A stretch of 56,979 bases of DNA from Zoogloea sp. (GTDB lineage: Bacteria > Pseudomonadota > Gammaproteobacteria > Burkholderiales > Rhodocyclaceae): positions 1-56,979 of the forward strand of contig JAKLLO010000039.1 of NCBI GenBank assembly GCA_023150095.1, read 5' to 3'. Made by a program: the position numbers and the translations under genes. The notes beneath the pieces are model-generated. The model was not told the DNA's origin and ran no database searches. It saw only the letters and a list, made by a program, of their open reading frames with translations. Each line of letters opens with the position of its first letter. The first letter of the stretch is position 1. Below are positions 19,139-28,189 of this stretch, piece after piece.

Positions 19139-20419
19139 ATGTCTTTCCGAAACGCCCTGGCGGGGCTGCACGCCCCCATTGCCGCCCGCATCCCGGCCAT
19201 CAACGCGGCACTGTTCGCCAGCCTGTTCTTCTTCCTGCCCGCCCACGTGGCGCCGGCCTACTCGATCAGCGGGCTGATCCTGCTGCTGTCGGTGGTCGAA
19301 GGCCGCTTCGCCGAAAAATGGGCGCAGCTCAAGGGCGACCCGCTGTTCTGGATCTTCCAGGCCTTCTTCTGGATCACGCCCCTGTCGCTGCTGTGGACCG
19401 ACGACCTGCAGGCCGGCCTGCGGATGGTCGGGCGCTACAGCTTCTTCCTGCTCTCGCCCCTGTACCTCACCATCGCCCGGCGCGAGCTCGCCCCCCGCTG
19501 CATCGCCGCCTTCCTGGCCGGCTGCGCGATGGCCGAGGTGCTCGCGTATTACAACTGGCTGGAGATGACGTACTTTCCCGAATGGCCCGGAGGCATCCGC
19601 GTCCAGAAGGAAGCCACCGAAACCGCACCCTTCGTCGACCACATCCTGTACGCCCCGATCCTCGCCTGGGCCGGCTATCTGGCGCTGCGCGAAGCCCTCG
19701 CCGCCACGGGCTGGCGACGCGCCGGCTTTGCCCTGCTCGCCGCCCTCACCACCGGCAACCTGATCTTCTCCACCGGCCGCACCGGCCAGCTGGTGTTCCT
19801 CGTCCTCGTCGCGCTGCTGATCTTCCAGCGCTTCGCCGGCCGCCACCCGCTGCGGGCGGCCGTGGCGGCGGTCAGCCTCACCAGCGGCCTTGCCGTGCTG
19901 GCCTACCACACCAGCGCCCCGATCGCCGCCCAGGTGGACGAGACCCTCACCGACCTCGCCCAGCGCCATGACACCCCGGACACCGCCACCGCCCAGCGCC
20001 TGAGCTTTCTCACCAACAGCCTGCGCCTCGCCGCCGAAAACCTCCTCACCGGCGTCGGCGCCGGCGACTTCGACGCCGCCTACGCCGACGTCAACGCACG
20101 CCACACCCCGGGCTGGACGACCACCACCAACCCCCACAACCAGTACCTCTTCACCGCCACCACCACCGGCCTCGGCGGCATGCTGATCCTGCTCCTCGCC
20201 TACTGCCCGCCCATCCTGTGGCGCCGCCAGCGCGACGCCCTTGCCCAGCACCGGGTGGCGCTGGTGGTGTTCATCGCGGTGATCAGCCTCTTCGAGGATT
20301 ACCTGTGGCGCTCCAACACCTCGCTGCTGTACGTGCTCTTCGCGGTGCTGTTGCTCGGCCGGCAAAGCCTCGGGCCGCCTGCGGACGGCCGACAAGCCGC
20401 GCCGATTCGGGCAGAATAG
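19139..20419 (+). CDS. O-antigen ligase/polymerase, WaaL/Wzy_C type
   Basis: A 426-residue polytopic membrane protein, about 11-12 helices, with the Wzy_C (PF04932) core: STGRTGQLVFLVLVALLI and a periplasmic loop ending NPHNQYLFTATTTGLGG, where the conserved His is essential in WaaL. It would join undecaprenyl-linked glycan to lipid A-core. The ATG at 19139 is 15 bases after the GT25 stop; the longer open frame upstream is antisense-like shadow coding. Polymerase versus ligase cannot be resolved from sequence. Confidence 0.85.
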   Translation: MSFRNALAGLHAPIAARIPAINAALFASLFFFLPAHVAPAYSISGLILLLSVVEGRFAEKWAQLKGDPLFWIFQAFFWITPLSLLWTDDLQAGLRMVGRYSFFLLSPLYLTIARRELAPRCIAAFLAGCAMAEVLAYYNWLEMTYFPEWPGGIRVQKEATETAPFVDHILYAPILAWAGYLALREALAATGWRRAGFALLAALTTGNLIFSTGRTGQLVFLVLVALLIFQRFAGRHPLRAAVAAVSLTSGLAVLAYHTSAPIAAQVDETLTDLAQRHDTPDTATAQRLSFLTNSLRLAAENLLTGVGAGDFDAAYADVNARHTPGWTTTTNPHNQYLFTATTTGLGGMLILLLAYCPPILWRRQRDALAQHRVALVVFIAVISLFEDYLWRSNTSLLYVLFAVLLLGRQSLGPPADGRQAAPIRAE

Positions 20420-20447
20420 ATCGCCTTCTCCATTCCGAACACCGACC

Positions 20448-21128
20448 ATGAACATGGGCGCCGACGGCGAAATCCTCAACGACGCTCCGGGCGTACCCTT
20501 CCTCACCTGCGGCTTCTTCACCGACGGCTACGCCGCCGAAGCAGCCCAGCTGCGCGAATCCCTCGACCGCACCGGCACCCCGTACTTCCTCAAGCGCTTC
20601 GCCAGCCGGGGCTACTGGGAGGCCAACACGCGCATCAAACCCGAGTTCCTGCTCGACTGCCTGCGCCGCTTTCCCGGCCGTGACGTGGTGTACCTCGACG
20701 CCGACTCGGTCGTCCGCTCGCCCCTCAAGCTGTTCTTCGATTTTGACGCCGACCTGGGCGTGTTCATCGCCCCCGCCGACGCGGGGATGACCCACCGCTA
20801 CCTCACCGGCACGCTCTACCTGCGCAACACCCCGGCGATGCACGCCTTCGTCGAAGACTGGATCGCCGCCCAGGACGGCATGGTGCTGGGCGTCGATCAG
20901 GACAGCTTCACCACCGCCGTCGAACGCCACCCGGAACTGAAGATCGGCCCGCTGCCCGAGAGCTACGTGAAGATCTTCGACCGCGGCTCCGAGACGCCGG
21001 TGGTCGAGCACTTCCAGGCCAGCCGCCAGCGGGTCAAGCTCCAGCGCACCATGAAGAAGACCCGCAACGTGGTGCTCGGCCTCGTTTTCGTCGCGGCGCT
21101 GGCCTGGCTGGTCACGACCTGGCTCTAG
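20448..21128 (+). CDS. Nucleotide-sugar transferase-like protein with C-terminal membrane anchor
   Basis: A 226-residue GT-A-like protein. The fold is shown by FLTCGFFTDGY, FLLDCLRRFPGRDVVYLDADSVV (DAD at 84-86) and the GVDQDSFTTAV segment. A basic stretch (RQRVKLQRTMKKTRN) is followed by one hydrophobic helix (VVLGLVFVAALAWLVTTW) ending at the last residue, so it should be tail-anchored in the inner membrane with the catalytic part cytoplasmic. It is the last gene of the first glycan run; a new upstream region follows. Confidence 0.78.
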   Translation: MNMGADGEILNDAPGVPFLTCGFFTDGYAAEAAQLRESLDRTGTPYFLKRFASRGYWEANTRIKPEFLLDCLRRFPGRDVVYLDADSVVRSPLKLFFDFDADLGVFIAPADAGMTHRYLTGTLYLRNTPAMHAFVEDWIAAQDGMVLGVDQDSFTTAVERHPELKIGPLPESYVKIFDRGSETPVVEHFQASRQRVKLQRTMKKTRNVVLGLVFVAALAWLVTTWL

Positions 21129-21267
21129 TCACGCCCCTGCCACGGCGGGCCACTGACAGAAAGTGTTAATTTGGCGCGCTGAGCGTGACATTTCCCTGCA
21201 TGGCCCGGAACATGTTGCAACAAAAATCCGGCATGATTCGCGCCCGGGCGTGAAATCCCCATCCAGA

Positions 21268-22011
21268 ATGAGCCGTATCCATATCCTGATGTATCACCAG
21301 GTCGGTGATTTTCCGAAGCGCATGCCCAGTCATCGGGGGCAGTATTGCCATCGTCCGCGCTTTGCCGCGCAGATGAGCATGCTCAGGCGCTTTGGCTATT
21401 CGGTGGTGAGCATGGACACCGCCGTGGCCGGCCTGCGCGGCGAAGCCACCCTGCCCGCTCGCCCGGTCGTGCTCACCTTCGACGACGGCTACGTGGATTT
21501 CCTCGAATGCGCCGCGCCGGTGCTCAAGGATTACGGCTATCCGGCCACCGTCTATGCCGTGGCCGGCCTGCTCGGCCAGTCCTCGGCGTGGGTCGAACCC
21601 GAAGGCCTGCGCCCCGCCGCACTGATGAACGCCGCCCAACTGCGTGAAGTTCAGGCCATGGGCTTCACCGTCGGCTCCCACTCGGTCAGTCACCCGCGCC
21701 TCGCGCAGATCGAGACCCCGCGCATCGCCGAAGAGATGACCATCAGCAAGCGCATGCTCGAAGACGTGCTGGGCACGCGGGTCGACCACTTCTGCTACCC
21801 CTACGGCAGCCACGACATCCGCGCGGTGCACGCCGCCGCCGAGGCCGGCTATGTCACCGGCACCACCTGCCTGCGGGCCGTCGCCACCCGGGCCGACGAT
21901 CTCCTCACCCTCCCTCGCAAGCCGGTTTCCCAGGGCAACACCGCGCTGGGCGTGCTCTGGAAGCTCGTCGCCAAGAACACCCCGCGCCACCCGCCGATCC
22001 GCCGCGCCTAG
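21268..22011 (+). CDS. Polysaccharide deacetylase (NodB homology), copy 1
   Basis: A 247-residue carbohydrate esterase family 4 protein removing N- or O-acetyl groups. The metal/catalytic motifs are LTFDDGYVDF (Asp72, Asp73) and SHSVSHPR (His138, His142), plus CYPYGSHD. No signal peptide is visible, so it may act on a cytoplasmic lipid-linked or nucleotide precursor. It is a close paralogue of the protein at 25337, sharing the ILMYHxVG N terminus and the LPRK motif near the C terminus. The upstream open frame lacks a ribosome site. Confidence 0.9.
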   Translation: MSRIHILMYHQVGDFPKRMPSHRGQYCHRPRFAAQMSMLRRFGYSVVSMDTAVAGLRGEATLPARPVVLTFDDGYVDFLECAAPVLKDYGYPATVYAVAGLLGQSSAWVEPEGLRPAALMNAAQLREVQAMGFTVGSHSVSHPRLAQIETPRIAEEMTISKRMLEDVLGTRVDHFCYPYGSHDIRAVHAAAEAGYVTGTTCLRAVATRADDLLTLPRKPVSQGNTALGVLWKLVAKNTPRHPPIRRA

Positions 22012-22144
22012 CCGGACCCGGGCGAAAGCTGCGCGACTTGCGGCACAATAGCGGTCTTTGCGCCGCCCGGTTTTCGCCCATGACGTTCCGCCTCCGCTCC
22101 CAGCCCCGCCGCCCGGCCGCCCACGGCCGCGCCGGAGTCACCGC

Positions 22145-23197
22145 GTGAAGCGCATCCTCATCGTCCGCAGCTCGGCCATCGGCGACGTGGTCTTCGCCTC
22201 CGCCCTGCCCGCCGCCATCAAGCGCGCCTACCCGGACGCCCACGTGGCCTGGCTGGTCGAACCCGGCATCCACGAACTCCTGCTCACCGACCCGGCCATC
22301 GACGAGGTCATCACCTGGAGCAAGGCCGAGTGGGTCAAGCTCTGGAAGGGTGGCCAGAAGCTTGAACTCGCCCGCCGGGTGCTCGCCCTGCGGCGCGAGC
22401 TCCACGCCCGTAACTTCGATGTCGCCCTCGACCTGCAGGGCCTGCTGAAAAGCGGCTTCATCACCTGGCTTTCCGGCGCCAAGCGCCGCGTCGGACTCGG
22501 CTCGAAGGAAGGCAGCCAGCTGCTGATGAGCGAGGTCATCCCCCGCGGCGGCGACATCCACCGCATCGGCTCCGAATACCAGTTCCTCGCCCAACACCTG
22601 GGCGCCGATGCCGGCGAGTTCCTGCCCACGCTCACCGTCGCCCCGGCGGCCGATGCCGGCGCGCAGGCCAAGCTCGCCGCCCACGGGCTCGAGACCGGCC
22701 GTTACGCCGTCTTCGCCCCCTTCACCACGCGCCCGCAGAAACACTGGTTCGAGGACGCCTGGCAAGCGCTGGCACCGCAGCTCATCGCCGCCACCGGCCT
22801 CACCCCGGTGATCCTCGGCGGCCCGGCCGATGCCGAAGCCGCGGCCCGCATCGCCGCGGCCGACCCGCGCATCGTCAACCTCGCCGGCCAGACCCGCCTG
22901 CCCGAAGCCGTCGCCGTCATCGCCCGTTCGGCGCTGGTGATCGGCGTCGATACCGGCCTCACCCACATGGGCACCGCGCTGGCCAAGCCCACGGTGGCGA
23001 TCTTTGGCTCCACCTGCCCCTACACCGACACCGGCCGACCCACCGTCACGGTGATCTGGCTGGGGCTGGAATGCTCGCCGTGCAAGCGCCGGCCCACCTG
23101 CGGCGGCAAGTTCACCTGCCTGCGCGACATCACGCCGGCGATGGTCATCGAACGCGCCCAGGCCATGCTCGCCATCCAGGCCGGAGGCGCGCAATGA
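22145..23197 (+). CDS. ADP-heptose:LPS heptosyltransferase-like GT9 protein
   Basis: A 350-residue GT9 enzyme of LPS inner-core assembly (WaaC/WaaF family). ILIVRSSAIGDVVFASALP at the N terminus, the DLQGLLKSG segment, and the nucleotide-binding GVDTGLTHMGTALAKPTVAIFG motif are diagnostic. The Cys-rich C-terminal pattern (CSPC...CGGKFTC) is also seen in the family. The start is a GTG at 22145, the only initiator at the proper N terminus. It ends in a 4-base ATGA overlap with the next glycosyltransferase. Confidence 0.9.
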   Translation: MKRILIVRSSAIGDVVFASALPAAIKRAYPDAHVAWLVEPGIHELLLTDPAIDEVITWSKAEWVKLWKGGQKLELARRVLALRRELHARNFDVALDLQGLLKSGFITWLSGAKRRVGLGSKEGSQLLMSEVIPRGGDIHRIGSEYQFLAQHLGADAGEFLPTLTVAPAADAGAQAKLAAHGLETGRYAVFAPFTTRPQKHWFEDAWQALAPQLIAATGLTPVILGGPADAEAAARIAAADPRIVNLAGQTRLPEAVAVIARSALVIGVDTGLTHMGTALAKPTVAIFGSTCPYTDTGRPTVTVIWLGLECSPCKRRPTCGGKFTCLRDITPAMVIERAQAMLAIQAGGAQ

Positions 23198-24276
23198 AGA
23201 TCCTCCACGTGGAAGCCGGCAAGTTTCTGTACGGCGGCGCGCGCCAGGTGCAGTACATCGTCGAGGGCCTCGCCGCCCGCGGCATCGACAACCTGCTCAC
23301 CTGCCCCACCGGCAGCGACACCGCCCGCCAGCAGCCCGCCGGCGTGCGCGTGCTGCCCATCAAGATGGGCGGCGACGGCGATCCGGGCATGGTGCTGCGC
23401 CTGGCCAAGCTGATCCGCGCCGAAAAGCCTGATCTCGTGCACCTCCACAGCCGCCGCGGCGCCGACACCTGGGGCGGCCTCGCGGCAAAGCTCGCCGGCG
23501 TGCCCTGCGTGCTGTCGCGACGGGTGGACAACCCCGAATCGCGCCTCGCGGTGGCGATCAAGTACCGCCTCTACGATCACGTGATCACCATCTCCGAGGG
23601 CATCCGCCAGGTGCTGCTGTCCGAGGGCCTCGCGCCGGAGAAGGTCACCTGCGTGCGCAGCGCCGTGGATGCCACGCCCTACCTCGCGCCGGTCGACGCC
23701 GCGGCCTTCCGCGCGGAGTTCGGCCTGCCCGCCGATGCGCTGGTGGCCGGCGTGGTGGCGCAGATGATCCCCCGCAAGGGCCACCGCTATCTGCTGTCGG
23801 TGCTGCCGGGCCTGCTGGCAAAACACCCGAAGCTGGTCGTACTGATCTTCGGCCAGGGCCCGCTGGAGGCCGAGCTGCGCGCCGAGGTGCAAAGCCGCGG
23901 GCTGGATGCCGCGGTGCGCTTCGCCGGCTTCCGCCACGACCTGCCGCGCTGGCTGGGCGGGCTCGACCTGCTGGTGCATCCGGCCGACATGGAAGGCCTC
24001 GGCGTGTCGCTGCTGCAGGCCTCGGCTGCGGCGGTGCCCATCGTCACCACCCGCGCCGGCGGGCTGCCCGAGGCGGTGCTGGATGGCGTCAGCGGCATCC
24101 TGATCGAGCCCGGCAACGAAGCCCAGCTCGCCGCCGCCATCGACCGCCTGTGCGCCGACCCAGCCCTTCGCGCGCGCTTCGGCGCCGCCGGCCGGGCGCG
24201 CATCCTGGCCGAGTTTTCCATCGACGCGATGGTCGAGGGCAACCTCGCCATCTATCGCCAGGTGCTCCGCCCATGA
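23194..24276 (+). CDS. Glycosyltransferase family 4, first copy
   Basis: A 360-residue GT-B retaining glycosyltransferase. The N domain opens ILHVEAGKFLYGGARQVQYI; the C domain has VAQMIPRKGHRYLLSVLP and the EGLGVSLLQASAAAVPIVTTRAGGLPE segment with the EX7E motif. LVHLHSRRGADTWGGLAAKLAG is the acceptor-side signature typical of WaaG-like enzymes. It overlaps both neighbours by 4 bases. Confidence 0.9.
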   Translation: MKILHVEAGKFLYGGARQVQYIVEGLAARGIDNLLTCPTGSDTARQQPAGVRVLPIKMGGDGDPGMVLRLAKLIRAEKPDLVHLHSRRGADTWGGLAAKLAGVPCVLSRRVDNPESRLAVAIKYRLYDHVITISEGIRQVLLSEGLAPEKVTCVRSAVDATPYLAPVDAAAFRAEFGLPADALVAGVVAQMIPRKGHRYLLSVLPGLLAKHPKLVVLIFGQGPLEAELRAEVQSRGLDAAVRFAGFRHDLPRWLGGLDLLVHPADMEGLGVSLLQASAAAVPIVTTRAGGLPEAVLDGVSGILIEPGNEAQLAAAIDRLCADPALRARFGAAGRARILAEFSIDAMVEGNLAIYRQVLRP

Positions 24277-25340
24277 AGATCATCACCGTGCTGCACAGCC
24301 TGCGCAGCGGCGGCGCCGAGCGTCATGCCCTGCAGCTGATGCGCGGCCTGCGGGCGCGGGGCCACGAGGCGCTGTTCGCCGGTTCGATGGACGGCTGGCT
24401 CGGCCAGCAGCTCACCGCCGACGGCTTTGGTGGCATCAACCTGCCGATGGTGGGCATCTACGACCTGCCGTCAGTCATCCGCCTGGCGCTGTACGCCCGC
24501 CGCGAAAAGGCCGACCTGATCCACGGCCACCTCACCCGCGGGGCGCTGTACACCGGGTTTGCCGCCCGGCTTGCCGGCGTGCCCAACGTGGCCACCGCCC
24601 ACTCCGACAACGCCGGCAAGCACTTCGGCCGGGCCGACCGGATCATCGCGGTATCGGGCGCCGTGGCCCGCTTTCTCGAGCGCGAGGGCTACGACCCGGC
24701 GCGCATCCGGGTCGTCCATCACGGCATCGCCGACATCGCCGCCACGCTGCCCGCCAATGTGCGCCACGCCACCCGCGCCGCGCTGGGCCTCGCCGACGAC
24801 GAGCCGTGCCTGCTGATGGCGGCCCGCATCGTCACCGCCAAGGGCCACGACACCACCCTGAAGGCGCTGGCCCGCATCAAGGACCGGCGCTGGACACTGC
24901 TCCTCGCCGGCGACCACCACGGCGACCTGGGCCCGCAGATCCAGGCTCTGGCGACCGAACTCGGCATTGCCGAGCGGGTCCGCTTCCTGGGGCTGCGCGA
25001 AGACGTGCCCGCCCTGCTGGCAGCCGCCGACATGCTGCTGGCGCCGTCGCGGCGGGAGGCCTTGTCCCTGACCCTGCTCGAAGCCTCGGCCTGCGCCCTG
25101 CCCATCGTCGCCAGCACCGTCGGCGGCATCGGCGAGGTGGTCGAGCACGGCGCGAGCGGCCTGCTGGTGCCGCCGGACGACGTGCCGGCGCTGGCCGACG
25201 CCATCGCCCAGCTGCTGGCCTCCCCCGAGCGGCGGGCCGCCCTGGGCGCCCGGGCCCGCCAGCGCTTCGAATCCGGCTTCACGGAGAACGCGATGTTCGA
25301 CGGAACCCTGGCGGCCTATCGCGAGGCCTGCGGCCGATGA
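24273..25340 (+). CDS. Glycosyltransferase family 4, second copy
   Basis: A 355-residue GT4 protein, distinct from the preceding one. ITVLHSLRSGGAERHALQL at the N terminus and AARIVTAKGHDTTLKALAR then REALSLTLLEASACALPIVAS (EX7E) in the C domain define the family. The start at 24273 overlaps the previous stop by 4 bases, and its own stop overlaps the second deacetylase by 4 bases, so the three should be co-translated. Confidence 0.9.
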   Translation: MKIITVLHSLRSGGAERHALQLMRGLRARGHEALFAGSMDGWLGQQLTADGFGGINLPMVGIYDLPSVIRLALYARREKADLIHGHLTRGALYTGFAARLAGVPNVATAHSDNAGKHFGRADRIIAVSGAVARFLEREGYDPARIRVVHHGIADIAATLPANVRHATRAALGLADDEPCLLMAARIVTAKGHDTTLKALARIKDRRWTLLLAGDHHGDLGPQIQALATELGIAERVRFLGLREDVPALLAAADMLLAPSRREALSLTLLEASACALPIVASTVGGIGEVVEHGASGLLVPPDDVPALADAIAQLLASPERRAALGARARQRFESGFTENAMFDGTLAAYREACGR

Positions 25341-26077
25341 TCCAGATCCTCATGTACCACCGGGTCGGGCATTTTCCTGGCCGGGTGAAGGCCCACGGCG
25401 CGCTGTACTGCCATCTGCCGCGCTTTCGCGCCCAGATGACGCTGTTCCGGGTGCTCGGCTACACCGTCATCAGCCTCGACGACGCGGTGGCCGGACTTCG
25501 CGGCGACAAGGCGCTGCCGCCACGCCCGCTGGTGCTCACCTTCGACGACGCCTACGTGGATTTCCTCGAGAACGCCGCGCCGGTGCTCAAGGCCCACGGC
25601 TATCCGGCCACGGTGTACGCGGTGAGCAGCCTGATCGGCAGCACGTCGATGTGGGATGCGGGCGTCGGCCCCGAGCCGGCGCCGCTGATGGACGCCGCGC
25701 AGCTGCGCGAAGTGCGGGACATGGGCTTCACCATCGGCTCCCACTCCCGGAGCCACCTGCGCCTCGCCCAGCAGGACGAAGCCTGCATCGCCCGCGAGAT
25801 GACCGACAGCAAGTCGGCGCTCGAAGACCTGCTCGGCCAGCGCGTCGATCACTTCTGCTACCCCTACGGCAGCCACGACCTGCGCAGCATGGAAGCCGCC
25901 GCAGCGGCCGGCTATCTCTCGGGCACCACCTGCGAGCGAGCCGCCGCCACTCCGTCGAACGACCTGCTGGCCCTGCCGCGCAAGGCGGTCTCGCGGGGTG
26001 ACGACGTGTTCGGCGTGGCCTGGAAGCTGCTCACCAAGAACGCCCCCAAGCGCCCGCTGCTGCACCGCGCCGGCTGA
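25337..26077 (+). CDS. Polysaccharide deacetylase (NodB homology), copy 2
   Basis: A 246-residue paralogue of the gene at 21268 with the same architecture (IQILMYHRVGHFPGR, CYPYGSHDLRS, LALPRKAVS). The first motif reads LTFDDAYVDF: both Asp residues (70, 71) remain but the usual Gly is Ala72. The zinc motif SHSRSHLR is intact. No signal peptide. The duplicated pair brackets GT9-GT4-GT4, suggesting deacetylation at two steps or on two substrates. Confidence 0.9.
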   Translation: MIQILMYHRVGHFPGRVKAHGALYCHLPRFRAQMTLFRVLGYTVISLDDAVAGLRGDKALPPRPLVLTFDDAYVDFLENAAPVLKAHGYPATVYAVSSLIGSTSMWDAGVGPEPAPLMDAAQLREVRDMGFTIGSHSRSHLRLAQQDEACIAREMTDSKSALEDLLGQRVDHFCYPYGSHDLRSMEAAAAAGYLSGTTCERAAATPSNDLLALPRKAVSRGDDVFGVAWKLLTKNAPKRPLLHRAG

Positions 26078-26086
26078 GGGCGCAAG

Positions 26087-26680
26087 TCAGGGCAGGAAGA
26101 CCGGATCGGCAAACACCAGCGTGCCGTCGGCGCGCATCATCAGGTTGTCGGGGTTGAGGATGTCGGGCTGGACGGGATAGCCCTCGATGAAGTCCGACAG
26201 CCGCGCGACGGCCTCGACGAGGCTGGCGGGGAGTTCGGGCGACGGTGCCTGGGCGATGTGATACAGCGCCAGCCGGCCGCGATTGACGCCCATGTTGGCC
26301 CACTTCTCGCAGCCTTCCCAGTAGGCGGCGGCGAGCAGCCGGGCGAGGCGCGCCGCTTCGCCCGACACCGGACGCAGGCGCTCGACCTCGACGAGGCGGA
26401 ACGAATAGCCGTTGCTGGCCTTGCCGACAACGCCGTGATCGGCAAAAACGCGGGGAAAATGAATGCCGGTGGGACGGTCGTCCGCGGCGAGATAGAAGTA
26501 GTCGGCGGGGGAGCTGACCACCTTGAAGACGCGCTCGCCGTCACCGGCGTCGAGCACGATCGAGAACTCCCCCCGCCCGATCTCGACGAGACCTTCGAGC
26601 AGGGGGTGAGCCGGAACCGGATCGGGAAGGCGACTGAGGGCTTTCCCGGCTTCCGGCAGCACGGCGGGCGGGTCGATCAT
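26087..26680 (-). CDS. Small kinase-fold-like hypothetical protein
   Basis: A 197-residue soluble protein without a clear family name. GRGEFSIVLDAGDGERVFKVVSS resembles a P-loop strand followed by a beta-3 Lys of protein-kinase-like folds, and PDILNPDNLMMRADGTLVFADPV resembles a catalytic loop plus DxP/DFG-like region. The classical HxD is QPD here, so activity is uncertain. It starts 16 bases after fabI and is probably co-transcribed. The ATG at 26680 is preferred over the longer frame that runs back into fabI. Confidence 0.65.
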   Translation of the reverse strand: MIDPPAVLPEAGKALSRLPDPVPAHPLLEGLVEIGRGEFSIVLDAGDGERVFKVVSSPADYFYLAADDRPTGIHFPRVFADHGVVGKASNGYSFRLVEVERLRPVSGEAARLARLLAAAYWEGCEKWANMGVNRGRLALYHIAQAPSPELPASLVEAVARLSDFIEGYPVQPDILNPDNLMMRADGTLVFADPVFLP

Positions 26681-26696
26681 CGCGGATCGACGAGGG

Positions 26697-27476
26697 TCAT
26701 CCGATGATGTTGTAGCCAGCATCCACGAAGTGTACGCCGCCAGACATGTTCCGGCCAGCGTCGGAGACGAGGAACGCGGTGAGCGCGCCAATGTCTTCCG
26801 GGGTCACGAGGCGGTGCAGGGGGGAGCGATCCACCGCGGCGGCCATCAGGCCGTCGAAACCGGCGATGCCGGAGGCGGCGCGGGTCATCAGCGGGCCCGG
26901 GGAGATGGCGTTGACGCGGATGTTCTTGGGGCCCAGCTCAAAGGCCATGTAACGGGTGGCGGCTTCGAGCGCGGCCTTGCACAGGCCCATCACGCCGTAG
27001 TTGGCGATGACCTTTTCGCTGCCCAGGTAGGTCATGGTGATGAGCGAACCGCCGCCGGCCTTCTCGAGGAGCGGCTCGGCCTTGCGGGCGAGGCGCACGA
27101 AGGAGTGGGTGGACACGTCCATCGCCATCGCGAAGCCGTCGGGCGAGGTGTCCACCACGCGGCCGTGCAGGTCGTCGCGCTTGGCGAAGGCCATGCTGTG
27201 GATCGCGAAGTCGAGCTTGCCGTGCTTGGCGTCGATCTGGGCGAAGACTTCGTCCATGGTCTCCGGCTTGGTCACGTCGAGGAGCAGCACGTCCTCGATG
27301 CCCAGGCGGCTGACGATCGGCTCGATGAAGGCGAGGGTCTTTTCGTTCTGATAGGTGATGATGACCTTGGCGCCGGCTTCGATACAGGCTTCGGCGACGC
27401 CGGTGGAGATGGACTTTTCGTTGGCGATGCCGGTGATCAGGCCCACCTTGCCTTCGAGATTGATGATCGGGTTCAT
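26697..27476 (-). CDS. fabI: Enoyl-[acyl-carrier-protein] reductase (NADH)
   Basis: The final reductase of the fatty-acid elongation cycle and the target of triclosan. The 259-residue protein has the FabI-type nucleotide-binding loop GIANEKSISTGVA, IHSMAFAKRDDL, and the active-site Tyr150 and Tyr160-x6-Lys167 (YLGSEKVIANYGVMGLCK). NISPGPLMTRAASGI-type substrate loop (INAISPGPLMTRAASGI) is intact. GGAGG lies seven bases upstream of the ATG at 27476. Confidence 0.95.
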   Translation of the reverse strand: MNPIINLEGKVGLITGIANEKSISTGVAEACIEAGAKVIITYQNEKTLAFIEPIVSRLGIEDVLLLDVTKPETMDEVFAQIDAKHGKLDFAIHSMAFAKRDDLHGRVVDTSPDGFAMAMDVSTHSFVRLARKAEPLLEKAGGGSLITMTYLGSEKVIANYGVMGLCKAALEAATRYMAFELGPKNIRVNAISPGPLMTRAASGIAGFDGLMAAAVDRSPLHRLVTPEDIGALTAFLVSDAGRNMSGGVHFVDAGYNIIG

Positions 27477-27624
27477 TGATGCCTCCATGGGGATCGAGAA
27501 AAAATTACTGCGCCGCAACAATTACACACCTTAGAATGGTCTACGAATACTGTTACGTGCGCTTTTTTTTGTTAACGGCAGGATTCCACCTTTCCTCAAC
27601 CGAAATGTTGCGACGCATCAAACA

Positions 27625-28125
27625 ATGACCGAAAACCTCCACAGCCCGGGTGTGATCCCGGTCTATGTCTTCCTCGATTTCGACGGGGTCACGCATCCCT
27701 GGCGCGAGGCGGAGGACTTTCGCTGTCTGCCGGTGCTCGAGGCGGTGCTTCGCGACTACCCCGAAACCCGCGTGGTGATTGCGTCCGACTGGCGCACGCT
27801 GTTCTCGCTGCCCAAGCTGCGGGCGCGCTTCTCGCCGGACATCCAGCCGCGGGTGATCGACACCACGCCGGCGATCTTTCCGCGCAATCCCAACGAGCTC
27901 TACGGCCTGCGCGAGCGGGAGGCCCGCCAGTGGCTGGCGGCCAAGGCGCCCACCGCGTCGTGGCTGGCCATCGACGACGCGCCGGGCAACTGGCCGACCC
28001 GCGCGCGGCTGGTGCTCACCGATTTCAAGCAGGGTTTCACCGAAGAGGACGCCGGGCGCATGCGCCGGCTGCTGGACGCCTTCCGCGCCGGCCAATTTGA
28101 CGCCGAAACGGCAACCCCCGCCTGA
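27625..28125 (+). CDS. HAD-like domain protein (Swiss-Army-Knife RNA-repair-like HAD)
   Basis: A 166-residue cytoplasmic protein. The N-terminal YVFLDFDGVTHP motif matches the HAD nucleophile motif (DxDGV), VVIASDWRTL the second, and LAIDDAPGNWP the acidic motif. The short form without a cap resembles the HAD domain grouped with RNA-repair proteins, whose role is not established. It is divergent from fabI, with a 148-bp shared upstream region. The 42-bp repeat array begins 64 bases after its stop. Confidence 0.78.
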   Translation: MTENLHSPGVIPVYVFLDFDGVTHPWREAEDFRCLPVLEAVLRDYPETRVVIASDWRTLFSLPKLRARFSPDIQPRVIDTTPAIFPRNPNELYGLREREARQWLAAKAPTASWLAIDDAPGNWPTRARLVLTDFKQGFTEEDAGRMRRLLDAFRAGQFDAETATPA

Positions 28126-28189
28126 CGACAGCCTTCATCGCCCCCGGTCTGTCGATAATCGGGGCCGGAGAGAAGGATGCCAGGCCGGC

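Noticed and set aside
20448-21128. C-terminal hydrophobic tail as a PEP-CTERM or sortase signal
   Set aside because: There is no PEP motif and no basic cluster after the helix; a simple tail anchor fits better.
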